Below, piece after piece: positions 1 through 10,535 of a stretch of 64,000 nucleotides of DNA. This DNA is from Eumeta japonica. Its lineage: Eukaryota > Arthropoda > Insecta > Lepidoptera > Psychidae. The stretch spans positions 806,001-870,000 of the forward strand of contig BGZK01000002.1 of NCBI GenBank assembly GCA_005406025.1, in the 5' to 3' direction. The position numbers and the translations under genes are program-made. Position 1 is the first letter of the stretch; every line of letters begins with the position of its first letter. Under the pieces are notes generated by a model that saw nothing but the letters and a program-made list of their open reading frames with translations, did not search any database and was not told the origin of the DNA.

Positions 1-29
1 TTAGAATAAGTTTGAACTTGATGCCTTCA

Positions 30-125
30 TGACCCCCCTTCTGAATGAAAGGGTCTTGATGGACAGAACAGACAAAGAAGTGATCTTATAGAGGTTACTT
101 TTTTTCTTTTGAGATACGGAACTAT
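30..125 (+). repeat. SINE-like lepidopteran repeat, 3' end only
   Basis: This is the 3' portion of an interspersed family whose fuller copies lie at 16757-17397 and 36900-37520. The order of landmarks is the same: a 'gggtcttgatggacag' stretch, an 'acagacaaagaagtg' segment, a 'cttataga' segment, a T-rich run, and the closing 'ttttgagatacggaac' block. The 5' part is missing or lies beyond the start of the window. It is non-coding. The class (SINE or other retroposon) is not established from the sequence. Confidence 0.6.
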
Positions 126-525
126 AAAACGGAGTTATTTTATCCATCCGATACAAATGCAATAAACTCTTTTATTAAAAAGTACTTACATGCAAATGGT
201 TATGATTTTCGATATACTCGTATTGATTTAACTCAGAAAACGACAATGAAAATCTAGCACATGACCAAATGAAGTTTCTTGGGCCACTAATAGACAAAGG
301 AAATCTAATAGCGGATATTCGACACTGAACTAATTATAAACCTTCAATAGGCATGATGACAGTCAGCAAGAATCACTGAAATTATGATTTAAAATAATTA
401 TACACAATATAAAGATTCTTTTTATGTCACTTATTTTTTAAAACCAGTGTGATTATTTTATTTTATAAAAATAAAAACAAAACTCACCAATTCGCCATAT
501 TAAGTCAAACACCAATCCGAAGCGT
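126..525. other. AT-rich DNA, nothing recognised
   Basis: No coding signature, tandem array or known repeat motif was seen between the SINE-like end and the inverted-repeat element that begins near 526. Confidence 0.5.
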
Positions 526-1451
526 GTGACGTCATGCTTTCGTAAACATTATTAAACGTTTTAAGGACATTGCGATCTTGCTTTGTATTTCCCTTTTTTT
601 ACAGTTTAACTGATATTTACTTGATATAAATGTTGTGTCTTGGCTTTTATAAACAAAAGTACCTACGAGAAGGAAACATTATTCATGGAACAAGGATTTA
701 TCGAAGCAAACAGTTCAAGTTTGCCAAAATCGACTTGTTGATGCTGGGAGGATTTTTGCATCAAACAATGGCTTTTGTTCAGCAGAATTTCGATATGTTA
801 AAACTTCCAAGTAAGTATTGCATTAAATATTATTCAAAATACATTAAACGACCTAAATTTTCACAAAGTATCTATATTATGCTTGAGTACGACACTTTGA
901 GGTTATGTTACGAAAGCAGTTCGTTTTCTTCTGTCGGGTTGGCATTCAAATTTTGTGGGAATACATCCTGACTTCATGCGCACTTGGGAAACAGAACCCA
1001 TCACACGATACTGAATATAGTTTTCCATATCATTTGGTAACTGGAACAAGAATAAAAGTTTTTAGCAATAAAGCAATAAAACTTAACCTCAAACTTGACG
1101 ACTGAATTATTTATAAATTAGGATAATTATGTTCATTAATTTATTATTACATAGCGAATAAAGTTAATACTTACGTCAAAATGGTGTTCACAGAAGTAAA
1201 TTACTGAACTTGAAGATGTATCTGCTGGATCTCGCCTTGCAAGATTTAACCACTTGTTTCTGTTTTTTATGCATTGAGACGTCAATAAATAACTTGTTGG
1301 GAGTTTTTATAGATGTATTATTACATTGAGGAACCGCACACCATCGATACACATTAGGATTCATGACTTTAGCACAAAATCTTAATTAGATATCAAAATA
1401 AACAATACACATTCAAGCTGCTAACAAATGTTTACGAAAGCGTGACGTCAT
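526..1451. mobile_element. Candidate inverted-repeat DNA transposon
   Basis: A 25-bp segment at 526-550 (gtgacgtcatgctttcgtaa...) recurs inverted at 1427-1451 with two mismatches, about 876 bp apart. Both copies contain a TGACGTCA or near-TGACGTCA core. The interior has short open frames at 630-971 and 905-1105 on the plus strand that match no family I recognise. A weak resemblance to a THAP-like N-terminus around 630-800 is too poor to call. The outer flanks do not show a clear target duplication, so the inverted segments could be subterminal rather than terminal. It could also be an old inverted duplication. Confidence 0.4.
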
Positions 1452-2740
1452 AGGCAGACGCCATTACCAATCAAGCGTTTTGGTACATAATTCAAATTTT
1501 ATTTTTTATAGGTAATTTTTTGCACCAAAATCTATATTTTTAATCTGGGCAACCTCGAAAATGGATATTTGAGCACTTATTTCCAATTTAAACTTCTGCT
1601 TTCATTTTTTACAAGCACTTTTTAAAGACTCTATTGTATGTGGTGTTATTTCTTGAAAATACATTATTATCTATTACACAGGAATACATTATACAACCCC
1701 CTTCTGACCCTTGAATCTGTTCTTTCACTACGAATCTTAATTCAACGAATTGGATGTTGATTTGAGAGGATTGACAGATCTCGAAAACCTAAATAAGTAT
1801 TAATATTTTATTTATTTTAATCCGCTAAAAAGTTATATTTTTACGTGTACGTACATTTCATGTCAACTAGGCACTTCATCAAGAACATGCAGATATAACA
1901 CTCCTGACACCCTGGCGGGTGTGACTGTCTACATGTTGCTGAAAATGTGCTCATACGGCATGAAACGTATGTAAAAATAAAAATGTAACTATTTAGTAGA
2001 CTAAGTTAAAAAAAATTAACACTTGCTTAGGCGTCCGATTTTTGTCAATCTTCTCGAATCAATATTCAATTTGTTGGATGAGGATTCGTAGTGGAAGAAA
2101 AGTTTCGAGGGTCAGCGGTGGGCTGCGTGCTGCACGTTACTGCATATGACAGGCGAGCGTCTAAGCACTTTTTTTGTTCAGTACTATGATACTTTGCAAC
2201 GTTTGTGGTGTTGTCTCAAATAAAAATATCAAAAGTTGAAATCAGGCCTTTTCAAAGAAATGTAGTACTTAAGTTTTCCTATGTATTTTTAATACCTGTT
2301 ATTATCTGGAATCGGGAGTGTATTGTATTCTAACATTTAACAATTACATATATTGACAGAAAAAATCAAATGAGTGTGTCAGGGGACACCTGTAGGTATG
2401 AAACATCTAAACTGTTGTATACTGTATTATTATAATTGCAAAAAGATGATGATGGTAGGATTTGCGAATGAAAATAAGGTCTTGATTTTCATTAATCACA
2501 TTTAATATTACATTTTATCAGTTAACTCTTTTACAGTAGCGCTAGAGTTTGTACCTCGTGGATTATCCTTTGATTGCATGAAATTTATAATTGGTCGATG
2601 ATAGCTGAAATATGAAACGTGCATTTTGGATGTAATATTTACTATCACACATTTTGGAAACTTTGTAAACCATAACGTAATTTAATAAATTGAAAGCACT
2701 GTTTTTTGTTATAAAAAGCTTCATCACACGATCAAACGCA
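1452..2740. other. Gene-poor AT-rich DNA, nothing recognised
   Basis: No RNA gene, exon or known element was found. Short open frames look random. Confidence 0.45.
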
Positions 2741-2757
2741 CACGGCGTAGGTCAAAT

Positions 2758-2783
2758 AAGCGTCTCCGAAGTGTGAGACGCTT
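2758..2783. repeat. Small perfect hairpin
   Basis: A 9-bp perfect stem (aagcgtctc / gagacgctt) encloses an 8-base loop. It sits in a moderately GC-rich stretch (2720-2880) surrounded by AT-rich DNA. The function is unknown. Confidence 0.45.
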
Positions 2784-3029
2784 GGTATTACTTCATGTCT
2801 ACGCGTTATCCCCTCTACGTGCGCACAGCGTTAGGCGCAAACGGAGCAGGTCAAAACTAACCGTCTTCTGAATGTTGAGATGTCTTGTTTATACCTTAAT
2901 CCAACGCGCGTATACATGTTTTAGGTCAAAAATAATTAAGTTATTTTCAAAGTAAATATTAAGCCAAAAAAATTAAGAGTGAAACATCACTTGGTAGCGT
3001 ACACATGAAATGTCAGTACGTTGTAGAAC

Positions 3030-3260
3030 AACGGCAACATTATCGATGATTCTGGCACCGACGCGTTCGAAATGAAAACAGTCCCCGAAACTCATAAAGT
3101 GATTCAGGCGCTTCCGATCTTTCCCTATCGAATATCATCGAATAACTTGATTTATTTCTTAAGGCGTCGCCCGTTATTGTAGCTACTTGCTAAGCTCTGT
3201 TCAACGAGCAGCTTAACCCGCGGGGCGAACGAGTGGCGTAGCGGCCCAAACGTGAAAAAG
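3030..3260. other. High-complexity GC-enriched island
   Basis: This stretch (e.g. 'caccgacgcgttcg', 'aacccgcggggcgaac') is richer in CG dinucleotides than its surroundings. It has no long reading frame, repeat or RNA-gene motif. It could be a conserved non-coding element or a promoter-like patch. Only cross-species alignment would tell. Confidence 0.3.
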
Positions 3261-3269
3261 TGCATGTAT

Positions 3270-4060
3270 GTCCTTGCAAGTTACGTCTCAGATCATAAGG
3301 TTTCGCTGGCTTTTCGATCATACTGGCAACTACCCACCGCAACTACCACTTTAATATAATGCAGTATTTTAATAAAGTGAATTTATGTTTTCTTTTTTTT
3401 ATATCATTATACGACCACTTGTTTTTTTTTTGAATGAAGCGTATAGATGAATAAAATATATAAGTATTTTCTTAATAATGTTCAATATTATCTTCTTAGA
3501 CAAAACTCATTATTATACAAAAGTTGGCGTTCGCACTTCGAATATTACGGTGGACAGTAGGTCTTTACGAATATAATCCTCAACGGATTTATTGGAATTT
3601 TTCTATTTACTTACTTATGCCATTGTTTCCGTGTTAAATGTGGTAATTGGGTGTTAGGAATGTTAAAAGACTTTAAAATGTCTAATGACGTTCAGGAAGG
3701 TTTTTCACAGTTTCGCCATCGCTCAAAAAAAAAATTATTAATATTACAATAAAAACCATCAGTGACTCAGTCTTCGGCTCAAATCCTGAGACCAGTCTTA
3801 GGGGCGTGCTAACTCTATACAATAGGGGTACTAAGCACTTATAAAAGGGGTGATAATAATTTGCCTGTACTATTAATTTTATAATATGGTACATCCTATA
3901 TTTAAGATTTTCAACAGAAATCAGGAACGTGTGTAATACGTTGAACATACTTTTGTTTCTTGTGTGTTTTCATTTATACTGGTATTATTCGTTTTAAAAA
4001 TTAATGTTGCTTATTAATTTCTATTAATTTAATATTTAAAAGTGTAAAATAATTGTTGCG
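3270..4060. other. AT-rich DNA, nothing recognised
   Basis: No supported feature was found. The open frame on the minus strand at 3682-3948 has no recognisable motif. Confidence 0.45.
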
Positions 4061-4129
4061 TTTTTTGGCTTGCACAAACCTCATACGTCTATCAATACTG
4101 CACAAGTAAATAGGAACATTTATAAAAAT

Positions 4130-4325
4130 CTCGCAAACCGACGCACGCTTTGCTTTTTCTTGGACGCCCCGCTGTTAACGATTTCAGAGGCGGGGGTCCA
4201 GAGCCGTAATAATCGACTTAAAATTTTTAATCCAGACTGTTGGAAACTGCTGATCCGCCGGTCTGGAATTAGTGCGGGCTCGGCGCGGCGCCGACGTGCA
4301 GCGCTACACACTCGCTTGATTTTTT
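4130..4325. other. GC-enriched island with overlapping random frames
   Basis: Open frames exist on both strands (4070-4393 plus, 4120-4311 minus), as expected for a stop-poor GC-rich patch rather than a gene. No motif or splice pair supports coding. Confidence 0.3.
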
Positions 4326-4329
4326 ATAC

Positions 4330-5000
4330 CATCTTGTTTCCTTGTGGACGTTTTTACGGCCGAGTCTTTACGGTTTATTCCTATATAGAATAAATTAATT
4401 GGTATTGGAATATTATACGCGGAAACTACATATATTTATGTACATATTAATCGTATGGTTTAGTTACATACTGGCATATATGCCAATGAAATACCGACCA
4501 TTACAAAGGAAAATTAATAATTTAGAAAGCTTCTTCTTATGTTATATCGCGTGCAAGCCTGTGTGCGTGAATATGATGTTTGTGGGAGTTTAGTTTCCTT
4601 TTGACATGAAGTTAGAAAGTGCTGATTGATAAGTGTACGAAGGCCGGGGACAGGTAATAACTTGATGTTTTCGAAGACGAAGAAGAAAGTAAAATTTCAA
4701 ATTCGGGAAATAGAAGAATAAGTGCATCGAAGTTAAAATATCATGAAATCACCAGAAAGTCTGAAACGGGCATACAGATTTTCTTTTATTTTATTACTTC
4801 TTGCAATTTTCTAAGCGAAAGTCTAAAAATTTTAAACTAAATAGGATGTATGACGACTTTCGTTTTTTTGAATGTGGAAAATACTCATTCAAAAATAATC
4901 ATCCCACATTTCTTATGAGACAAATTAAATTACAACCGCATTGACCACCGACGTGGGATATAGAATAAGGCCTGCACAAACGGTCGAGCAAATAAGGCGG
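4330..5000. other. Nothing recognised
   Basis: AT-rich DNA without supported genes, repeats or RNA signatures. Confidence 0.45.
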
Positions 5001-5009
5001 ATCACTCAA

Positions 5010-5320
5010 TTCATCCTTTGCCTGTGCTAAATATTAAGCGGAGCCTAGTCAAAATCGACCGCATCGCCGGTGATAGAACTAGAAGTACCCGCGGGCGCCG
5101 ACTCGCGGCCGCCATCAAAGTTGCGCAACTAGTCGACGCGGCATCAGCAAGTCAAATACCGGGCGCGCTCCTGGGAGGCATCGTCGTTACTTCGTCAAGA
5201 ATAATTTCCATTGTAGACCGACAGCGACACGCCGTAAAGGGACCGCGGCGCGCCGGCGCGCGCGCTGGTTAGCGGCCGGCGCCGAGTAGCGGCTCGTGCG
5301 CGTCTCTATGAGCGGTTAGA
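5010..5320. other. Strongly GC-rich island (candidate regulatory or conserved element)
   Basis: This patch is markedly richer in CG dinucleotides than the DNA on either side ('cccgcgggcgccg', 'gaccgcggcgcgccggcgcg'). An 84-codon plus-strand frame (5018-5272) spans it but is arginine- and alanine-rich without recognisable motifs, as expected from composition alone. It may be a CpG-rich promoter or conserved non-coding element. Confidence 0.35.
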
Positions 5321-5716
5321 GAAAATTTCCCTTGCTGTTGTTTAATCTTTTAAGCGAAAAGATCGTTATGATGTTTTATAATAAGTAGGTTGAGATAAAA
5401 AGAACTGAGGTAATGGAATCTTTACTAATTTATAGGTAAACTTGAAGCTTGTATCGTACTAAAAATAATTGTGTACAAATTAATACATACTTAAACTTAT
5501 TTACAATTATAAAAAAAATTAAGGAAGTAAAAGACAAACAGACACAGATATATAATTTAAAAACGGTAATATTAAATTAAGTGCTATATAACATTTGACT
5601 AAAATATTGTATTGACAGAATTAGCCTGTAAATTTATGCATTAGTAATATAGATTAGATATAATAAATCAAGCTTTATAAACTAGTGGTCGGATGAAATC
5701 CACATCTGAAATGTTG

Positions 5717-5745
5717 TTAATTAATTAAAATTTTTTTAATTAACA
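5717..5745. repeat. Short AT inverted repeat
   Basis: A 'gttaattaattaaaa...ttaattaac' inverted arrangement in an AT-rich stretch (5341-5880) with no other recognised feature. Confidence 0.4.
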
Positions 5746-5924
5746 GACAATTATAGTTACAATTGTTTACTCATACTTTAAATCAAATTAGTAACTGCTG
5801 CAAAATAAATAAAAGTCTTGTCACTAATGTAATTTCATATTTGAAATAATGTGAATTTTGTAATTTTCTCCAGTTTCAAATAAAAAATTTTTTTTATACC
5901 CGATATCTGAAAAACCGGCCATTT

Positions 5925-6560
5925 TGACCCCCCCGTTGAGAGGGCTTGATTTGTCGCAAACGACTTGGAGTGTAACCCCTATCAAGAAATAGGTCGACTT
6001 CTTGTCGTCCGTAGATTACACGAAAAATAATGAAATGCGTCGAAACCTTCCGGACCGCTCGCGAAGGGTCACCCTCACGGACGCCGGCATGAATACTCGA
6101 ATAAAAACATACAATATGAGAGTGTGTGATATCCACGGATAAATGACAAATAAAAAGAAAACTCATTTGCCAATTTTCGACTACGCCGTCCAGTTTACGA
6201 TCTGTTGATACGATAAGCGTAAAAGTGTCTCTCCCTCTGACTCAATTAGTCCATTGTGTTCCGAGGCTGTTCTTTCCCGGTTTAAGAACAAGTCCCCCAA
6301 ATGGACTTCCGCTAATGACGGCTCGATGAACGTTCCATTGAATATGGCTGTTAAAAATTTTACGGCTTCGGTGAGCAGACGAGAAATGGCGTTTTTGTGG
6401 GACTTTCTTCATTACGAGTTTCGGGCGTTTCGGCGAGGTCGAGGGCAAAGCGGCTTACAGGTTTTAATCTCTCATTCGCTTTCAGATGCACGCGCCCCTC
6501 GAACCGGGGTCACGCCATGGCGTCGCTCGGAAGTCGACTTTAAAATACGATAATTCTTGT
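5925..6560. other. Long high-complexity block, candidate conserved non-coding or exon-containing segment
   Basis: About 640 bp of balanced composition is bounded on both sides by AT-rich DNA. Open frames occur on both strands (6254-6553 plus; 5894-6166 and 6242-6448 minus), but none has a motif I recognise. A pyrimidine-rich 'cattcgctttcag' immediately before an ATG near 6485 resembles a splice acceptor. However, the frame after it is short and arginine-rich. I treat the block as possibly conserved non-coding DNA; a host exon is not excluded. Confidence 0.3.
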
Positions 6561-7490
6561 CATTTATCTTATTTACAAGCAGACAATATTCAAGCGAGTC
6601 GAGGGCTTAAAAAGTATATTTCAATATTCGATAGCTTACTTCGGTTTTAGCATAAGCCTGTGTACTGTAGGAGTTAATTTTAGGAGCGTGGAGTTTCGAG
6701 GAACTTGCAATTTAATCAATTTTCATTATGAATAAAATAGCTATATTTTCTACTTTTTTTTTACTACATATCATTATTTAAAAAAAAGTAGTATATTAAC
6801 AGGTGGACTGTTTACAGCTTAAGAAAAACTTGAAGGTTTCCGACTTTATTTTTATTGTTCAGCGTTTAAATTTTAAATTAGGCGTAGCGTAATAATAGTA
6901 AAAGCAGTATCCACAAAAAAATGACCCTAAAGTTTTTCAAACTGTAATAATTTAAATTACTTTTACGTAAATTAATTTGCATTACTTTTACGCAGTCATA
7001 TATTTTATCGTTTAGTTAATAAAATTTTATGATGTCATTTTTACTGACGAATTGAATTTATTTATGACGAATTATAGTAGAATTTATCATTAAAAAAGAA
7101 TTTATTTCTTTTTAGAAACATGTTATATACGTTCACAATATTATCACCAGTACTTTGTATTTGTCACTTTTTAGCATTTTTGTAAGTTTATAAATATTAT
7201 AAATTTGCACGTTTAAGAAATTCCCATTATTTTTTCCATTACTATTTTATTTTTTAATCCAGTTTTCTCCCAAAATTTAAATCGGAAATACTTTATTGTA
7301 ATTATACGGTTTTTGTGTCCTATAAAAGTTAAAAATATAATCAAAAGCCTGCTTCAATAATTCCTATTTTTTTTAAGTTCCAGAATGGTGACGATGATGA
7401 TAAGATATATATTCCAAGAAAATTTGGGGACTTGGACGTCAAATTGTTCTTTAAAATACATTCCGTTAAATATATACATACGATTTTAAA
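6561..7490. other. AT-rich DNA, nothing recognised
   Basis: Low-complexity A/T-rich sequence without supported features. Confidence 0.5.
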
Positions 7491-7979
7491 AAACCTATTC
7501 AGTTATACCTCATTTGATAGAGCTTGCCGTCTTTCATTTTCTAGTTAGCTCTGATATGAAATTTAGTTCGGGTCAAATTGGTGGCATGTTTGTGATGAGC
7601 CAAATTTTAATCACCCGAAACCGACAAACTTGCATGTAGCGATTGATGAATATCAATGAAGCAAGACAGATATGCAAATGTGGGATATTTGTTGTTATTA
7701 TTTGTTGTTATTTGTATATTAATACGGAAATTTATGGACTCTGTCTACCTTTCCAAAAAATAGGCGTGAGCTTACAAATAAATAAGTCCAACGATACTCG
7801 TGCGTTTAACACAGACAAAGCAACATTAATCAAAATTAAACGGCGGAATGAAAACCCCGATAAAGACCATCACACATTATAAGACGTGCATGCCGTTCAT
7901 GTATGCCTACGAAAACCTACTTACACTTACATACAAAAAGATAATTTCCTACAAAATGAAAACAGAAATAATATGTCAT

Positions 7980-8245
7980 TATTACCTAAACGAGTAAAAC
8001 CGACATAGGGTAGTCTAGCGAAAGCTACCTTCGCTTCGCTCCGTACCCTGTCCACACTCGGCGTCGGGGCGAACGCAAAACGCCATCCGGAAATGGCCGC
8101 CTGTGATTTATTGTCTACGATCTCGGACGCGACTGCTCGCAGAGACAAATGTTACTGCCGGGGACCTATTCCGACGTTACGTGACTTAATAACCCCGCTT
8201 GATTGCGCCACCGACCGACCAAAACTGGCCAGATCCAAGCTTTTA
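7980..8245. other. GC-enriched island
   Basis: A compact block of mixed composition ('cactcggcgtcggggcgaacg', 'gcgccaccgaccgacc') carries a 73-codon minus-strand frame without motif. A GTAAT donor-like step occurs on the minus strand near 7985, but no acceptor pairs with it convincingly. Left as an unexplained, possibly conserved, element. Confidence 0.3.
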
Positions 8246-8249
8246 GTTG

Positions 8250-10530
8250 CTAAATGTCAGGGATGAACTTATTTTATTTAAACATGTTTGTTTATACGTG
8301 CAGAAAATATTAAATAGCGAGCTTTTAGAATAATTGAATTTAAAATTTTTAACAAAATTTAAAACTTCCATTAAATGTTCCAATCATCTTATAATGCTTA
8401 AAAAAACATAGATTTTAACAGCACATACAACTTATTCATTTATTTTAATGACTTCTCTCTTATCGCAAGTTTGTGGTTTCTATTAAAATTAAGTTTTAAA
8501 GTTATAATTTATCCTATTTTTAAATTTAATAAAATTCGTTAAATGAACCTATTCAAATGATACCTAAGTAAATGTAATCTCAGTTGAATAAAAGCTATGC
8601 AAACAAGATTTTAATAGGAATACAAAAGATTTATTTTGTGATATTAAAGCCATTATATCATGAATGAATCCGCTTTCATAAATACACTTGTATTTCCTGC
8701 TCGTTGACTTTAGCACGGTATACTTCACTTACTTCAGTGTGCTTATTTCTAAAATAAAAATGTAATGAATATCAAAAATAAACACAAAATTCATTTATTC
8801 TAAAATAATTCCTAGTTTTATATTAATTTCTTGTGTGAACGTCATAATTCATATCAAATGAATGCATCCGATGGTGAAAATAAAGTATTTCTGTATAGCA
8901 TAAAGATAGTAGTCGGTTCATTGTATATTGCGCTTATTTCGAGGATATTCAAACGGATTTTAATGCAAATTTCATTGCAGCTTTCAACATCACAATCTGT
9001 TTTTATGTAGACGAGGTATATACAAAAGTATATACGAGGTAGATACAAAAACTACTCGAATCACATAGAGAAGCTGAGTAACAACATTAGTTATTAGTAT
9101 ACGGAAAAAGAACGTTTGCCGCCGGTGCACTCGCATGAAATGAACTGCCTAACCCGTTAGGTACACGACAAACCCACATAAAACCTCTCAATCCCAGATA
9201 AGACTGTGGGAGGGTGCTTCTTGCAGCGGTGCGGCAAAAACCTGACCCGACGTACGAAGGCATTGCTTCTGTGATAGATAAGCATTAATGGATAATTTGA
9301 TAGCATTTTCTGTCAATAGTGTTATGCTTAGAAAAAGTTTTGTATGAAAGTAGCATCTACAATCTATTGGCAGTAACAAGACTTAGTCTGAATTGATAGG
9401 CGGGGCGCTTTAGGCGAAGTTCATTTATTGTTATTTTCTTTCTACGACTTATCTATAAGCCATGTAAAACACGTAACAATAGATATACCCTTGCGATTTT
9501 TTCATAGATCATTTAGTTGTATATAATCTTTTTTTATCGGCGTCAAATTTTTGTCGGTCAGGTTTAAGTCATCGGTCTCTCACAAACCTGTAAGGGATTG
9601 AGAATTTTCCTTAAATAGTTTCTGCGTCTCTCCAATGGATTGGGCAATATTTGCAATGAAAGCATGTAAAAAGAAAAGCTGGTGTCAAACTTTTATTCTA
9701 TAGACTAATTCTGTATTGAGCTATAACAGCTAAATCGATATGGTTATGACGTCAAATTACGTCGACCGAGGACGCGACGCAAAAACCCTCTCACCCTGAT
9801 GTGATGGTAACGTCGTAACGATGTCAGTTAAAGCGTTTTAAGTTTGCAGTATTATTCTGCTGATTTCCTTTAAGTCATACCGATTAGTATATAATGTAAA
9901 AACTGAATTTTATACGAGACGTGTGCGCGGGCTTGCTAATCTTGTATGTTATAAAAAGTTTAATCCTCTCTGTCTGTGCAGACTCTTCTCAGAAACTACT
10001 GCAGGGTCTTAAATGTAGTTTTTGTGAATAGCTCAAGTGATTTACGAAGAAGCATATATATATATATATTAATTTTTAATTATTGCTAATTGGCCGGACC
10101 CGATGGTGTTAGTCACTCAAATTTGATAAGATACGCCTTCTAAGAGCTTTCTTGGCTCGCCCTGTATTGTTCAAGTTATCTGGAAGCGTTATTTGAAGGA
10201 ATTTTTCTCTCAAATAAATCTGAAGAAAAGTTTATGACAATGTGTGTGTGTACCTATTAAGAACAGATTCGCAATAAAAAATTGAATGTTGACGATAAAA
10301 GCCGCCAGTTAACAAAATACGTATCTTTGTCGGAGAAAATATGATCGCCATTTTCTGCATTTTTTCAATATGACAAATTAAGAGTATTTTAGTTTTTTTT
10401 GCTCCATGCTAGAAGGAGGAAGTTGTCAAGTCGACGCATGGTTGTTGTCTGTCAGTAAATCAGTCAATGCAGTTTTCATATTACTTAAAAAGATTTCATA
10501 GTAATCTTAAATGTATTAATTGCTTAGGTT
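8250..10530. other. Mostly AT-rich, nothing firmly recognised
   Basis: Contains a short (AT)n run near 10056-10070 and small blocks of mixed composition near 9115-9260 and 9740-9840. None carries an exon, RNA gene or element boundary that I can support. Confidence 0.4.
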
Positions 10531-10535
10531 TCATA

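Noticed and set aside
630..800. Possible THAP-type zinc finger at the start of the 526-1451 element
   Set aside because: Cysteine and histidine spacing does not fit the C2CH pattern without several frameshifts.
5085..5150. Closely spaced NotI, SpeI and SalI-type sites resembling a cloning polylinker
   Set aside because: The sites are spread over tens of bases within a naturally GC-rich island and no vector sequence surrounds them; coincidence is the simpler explanation.
6254..6553. 99-codon plus-strand frame in the high-complexity island
   Set aside because: No recognisable domain, and the opposite strand is equally open; kept only as a candidate conserved block.
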